A DNA stretch of 13,839 nucleotides from UBA668 sp046052275 (GTDB taxonomy: Bacteria; Actinomycetota; Acidimicrobiia; Acidimicrobiales; Ilumatobacteraceae): the NCBI GenBank assembly GCA_046052275.1, contig JBJOMQ010000050.1, positions 1 to 13,839 of the forward strand, written 5' to 3'. Both the position numbers and the translations under genes were made by a program. The notes beneath the pieces were generated by a model, which was given only the letters and a program-made list of their open reading frames with translations, was not told the DNA's origin and made no database searches. Position 1 is the stretch's first letter. Every line of letters begins with the position of its first letter. Shown here piece by piece: positions 12,659-13,839 of the stretch.

Positions 12659-13783
12659 GTGTCCGCCGTCCGTCTCTCTGCCCCTGGCCTCGCAGCGCTG
12701 CGGGCCCGTATCGAGCGCGAGCTCGGCGCCGGCCTCATCACCGCCGGTCAGTTCGCCATCGCCCACCACGGCGGGGTGCTCGAATTCCAGTCGTTCGGCG
12801 ATGCCGATGACGGCTCGCGATTCTTCATCTTCTCGGCCACCAAGACGCTGACGGCCGCAGCCCTGCTGGCACACCTCGCCGATGGCACGGTGGGCCTCAC
12901 CCATCCCGTGCGCGAGTACGTGCCCGAGTTCGCGTCCAACGGACTGCACGACTGCACGGTGCTGCAGTTGCTCACGATGCAGGGCGGCTTCCCCCAGGCA
13001 GGGATGAGCCGCAGGCTGTGGGGCACCCGCGAAGGGCGCAGACAGCAGTTCGCCGAGTGGCGGCCCGAGTACCGACCGGGAATGCGAACCGAGTATCACC
13101 CCGCGAGCGCGCACTGGGTGATTGCAGAGATCATCGAGGCGGTCGGCGGGCGGCCGTATCCAGACCTCATCCACGATCGGGTGGTGGCGCCTGCAGGAGC
13201 GTCACCCCTTCTCGGTGAAGCGGCTGCCACCGGGCGCCCTCCCACCGTCGTCAGGTCGATTGGCACCTATCCACCCGACCGGTCGCTGCTGGTCGCCGAG
13301 TATGGCCGCGACGACTTGGTGCCCGAGGCGGTCATCAGCCACGACGCCGTGCTGGGAATGAATGATCCCCGGTCGTGGGGCGTGGCGATCCCGGGCGGGG
13401 GCGGCATCACCACGGCCCACGATCTCGCGCTCGTCTACCAGCACCTACTCCACAACAACGGCGGAGCGCTTCCCGACGACTGGCTCGCCGATGCGACGGG
13501 CACCATCCGCAACGCGTCCGTCAGCGTGAGCGACAGGGTGCCCGCCAACCGGACGCTGATCGCGTACGTCAGCGGCAGCGACGGCTTTCACGACCACCGG
13601 TGGATGCCGGCTGCACCCCGCGCCTTCGGCCACGCCGGCATGGGCGGTCAGCTGGCGTGGGCCGATCCCGAATCCGGCATCAGCTTCGCCTTCGTGCACG
13701 ACACGCTGAACGCCGACCCGCGCATCGAGTTCCGCCGGGCGCGCGACCTGCACCGGCTCGTGCTCGAGGCGATCGGGGCCTGA
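12659..13783 (+). CDS. Beta-lactamase-fold serine hydrolase (class C / esterase family)
   Basis: Member of the serine beta-lactamase-related superfamily, which includes class C beta-lactamases, D,D-peptidases and EstB-like esterases. The 374-residue product has the nucleophile motif SATK (Ser59, Lys62) in FFIFSATKTLTAAALL. It has a YHPAS motif (Tyr146) in the place of the usual Y-x-N, the TMQGGFP segment typical of esterase-like members, and the C-terminal HAGMGGQ (H-x-G in place of K-T-G). No signal peptide is evident: the N-terminus VSAVRLSAPGLAALRARIE looks like an amphipathic helix, so a cytoplasmic esterase or peptidase is likelier than an antibiotic-degrading enzyme. The start is the GTG at 12659. 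The substrate is unknown. It is divergent from pgi and 5 nt before another gene on the same strand. Confidence 0.88.
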   Translation: MSAVRLSAPGLAALRARIERELGAGLITAGQFAIAHHGGVLEFQSFGDADDGSRFFIFSATKTLTAAALLAHLADGTVGLTHPVREYVPEFASNGLHDCTVLQLLTMQGGFPQAGMSRRLWGTREGRRQQFAEWRPEYRPGMRTEYHPASAHWVIAEIIEAVGGRPYPDLIHDRVVAPAGASPLLGEAAATGRPPTVVRSIGTYPPDRSLLVAEYGRDDLVPEAVISHDAVLGMNDPRSWGVAIPGGGGITTAHDLALVYQHLLHNNGGALPDDWLADATGTIRNASVSVSDRVPANRTLIAYVSGSDGFHDHRWMPAAPRAFGHAGMGGQLAWADPESGISFAFVHDTLNADPRIEFRRARDLHRLVLEAIGA

Positions 13784-13788
13784 CAGCG

Positions 13789-13839
13789 GTGGCCACGCCC
13801 GATCCCCAGCGCCACCGTGCCGGCGTCATCACCGGTGTC
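13789..13839 (+). CDS. Start of a further gene, first 17 codons only
   Basis: GTG at 13789, five bases after the serine hydrolase stop, opens a frame to the window end reading VATPDPQRHRAGVITGV. The pattern RAGVITGV resembles the first strand and glycine loop of a short-chain dehydrogenase (V-x-TGxxxGIG), but the window ends before the diagnostic glycines. It is probably in an operon with the hydrolase. Confidence 0.45.
   Translation, partial: MATPDPQRHRAGVITGV

Noticed and set aside
11512..12851. Long frames on both strands over pgi (11512-12741 minus, 11628-12851 plus)
   Set aside because: Both are shadows of pgi, whose frame has complete catalytic motifs.
1..13839. Defence system, prophage, transposon or biosynthetic cluster
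   Set aside because: No integrase, transposase, toxin-antitoxin pair, restriction gene, terminal repeats or synthase was found. The PIN domain belongs to a housekeeping-type PIN-PhoH protein with no upstream antitoxin-like ORF, and base and codon use is uniform across the window.

Overview
The window is one contiguous piece of a high-GC actinobacterial chromosome. The evidence is a WhiB-family iron-sulfur regulator, the PafB/PafC pair, a coenzyme F420 guanylyltransferase (CofC/FbiD), frequent GTG starts, strong G/C at third codon positions, and start codons that sit directly behind a TANNNT box. The gene content would suit a deep-branching class such as Acidimicrobiia, but that placement is inference. 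I see no rRNA, tRNA, CRISPR array, insertion sequence or phage gene. Almost all of the sequence is coding.

Layout. On the minus strand, bases 1-803 hold the first part of an unrecognised protein that runs off the window, preceded by gpsA (891-1886). Divergent from gpsA and only 36 bp away are cofC (1923-2576) and an overlapping PIG-L deacetylase (2513-3295). Facing them on the minus strand are a short HU protein (3713-3994) and, just downstream, a separate 76-residue Lys/Ala-only protein (3434-3664) ending at a clear terminator. Next come a PIN-PhoH ATPase (4230-5618, +), a repeat-bearing spacer, whiB (5909-6220, +) and a DEDDh exonuclease (6341-6919, +). The exonuclease meets, tail to tail with overlap, a minus-strand operon hbd-pafB-pafC (9635 down to 6889). 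Divergent from hbd is an RlmI-like rRNA methyltransferase (9716-10960, +), which converges on pgi (12596-10977, -). Divergent from pgi is a beta-lactamase-fold serine hydrolase (12659-13783, +), followed by the first 17 codons of another gene.

How the genes relate. The gpsA / cofC / (insert) / HU order and orientations match the Mycobacterium tuberculosis gpdA2-fbiD-ppk1-mutT1-hupB locus, with a PIG-L gene in place of ppk1-mutT1. At this locus the mycobacterial HU carries a fused Lys/Ala-rich tail. Here the tail is a separate ORF in the same frame, divided from HU by one TAA and a stop-free 48-nt spacer. That split is the most interesting object in the window. The second notable signal is promoter architecture: at five or six independent starts a TANNNT box ends 6-7 nt before ATG/GTG, which predicts leaderless mRNAs. 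HU, the Lys/Ala protein, PIG-L and whiB instead have Shine-Dalgarno sequences.
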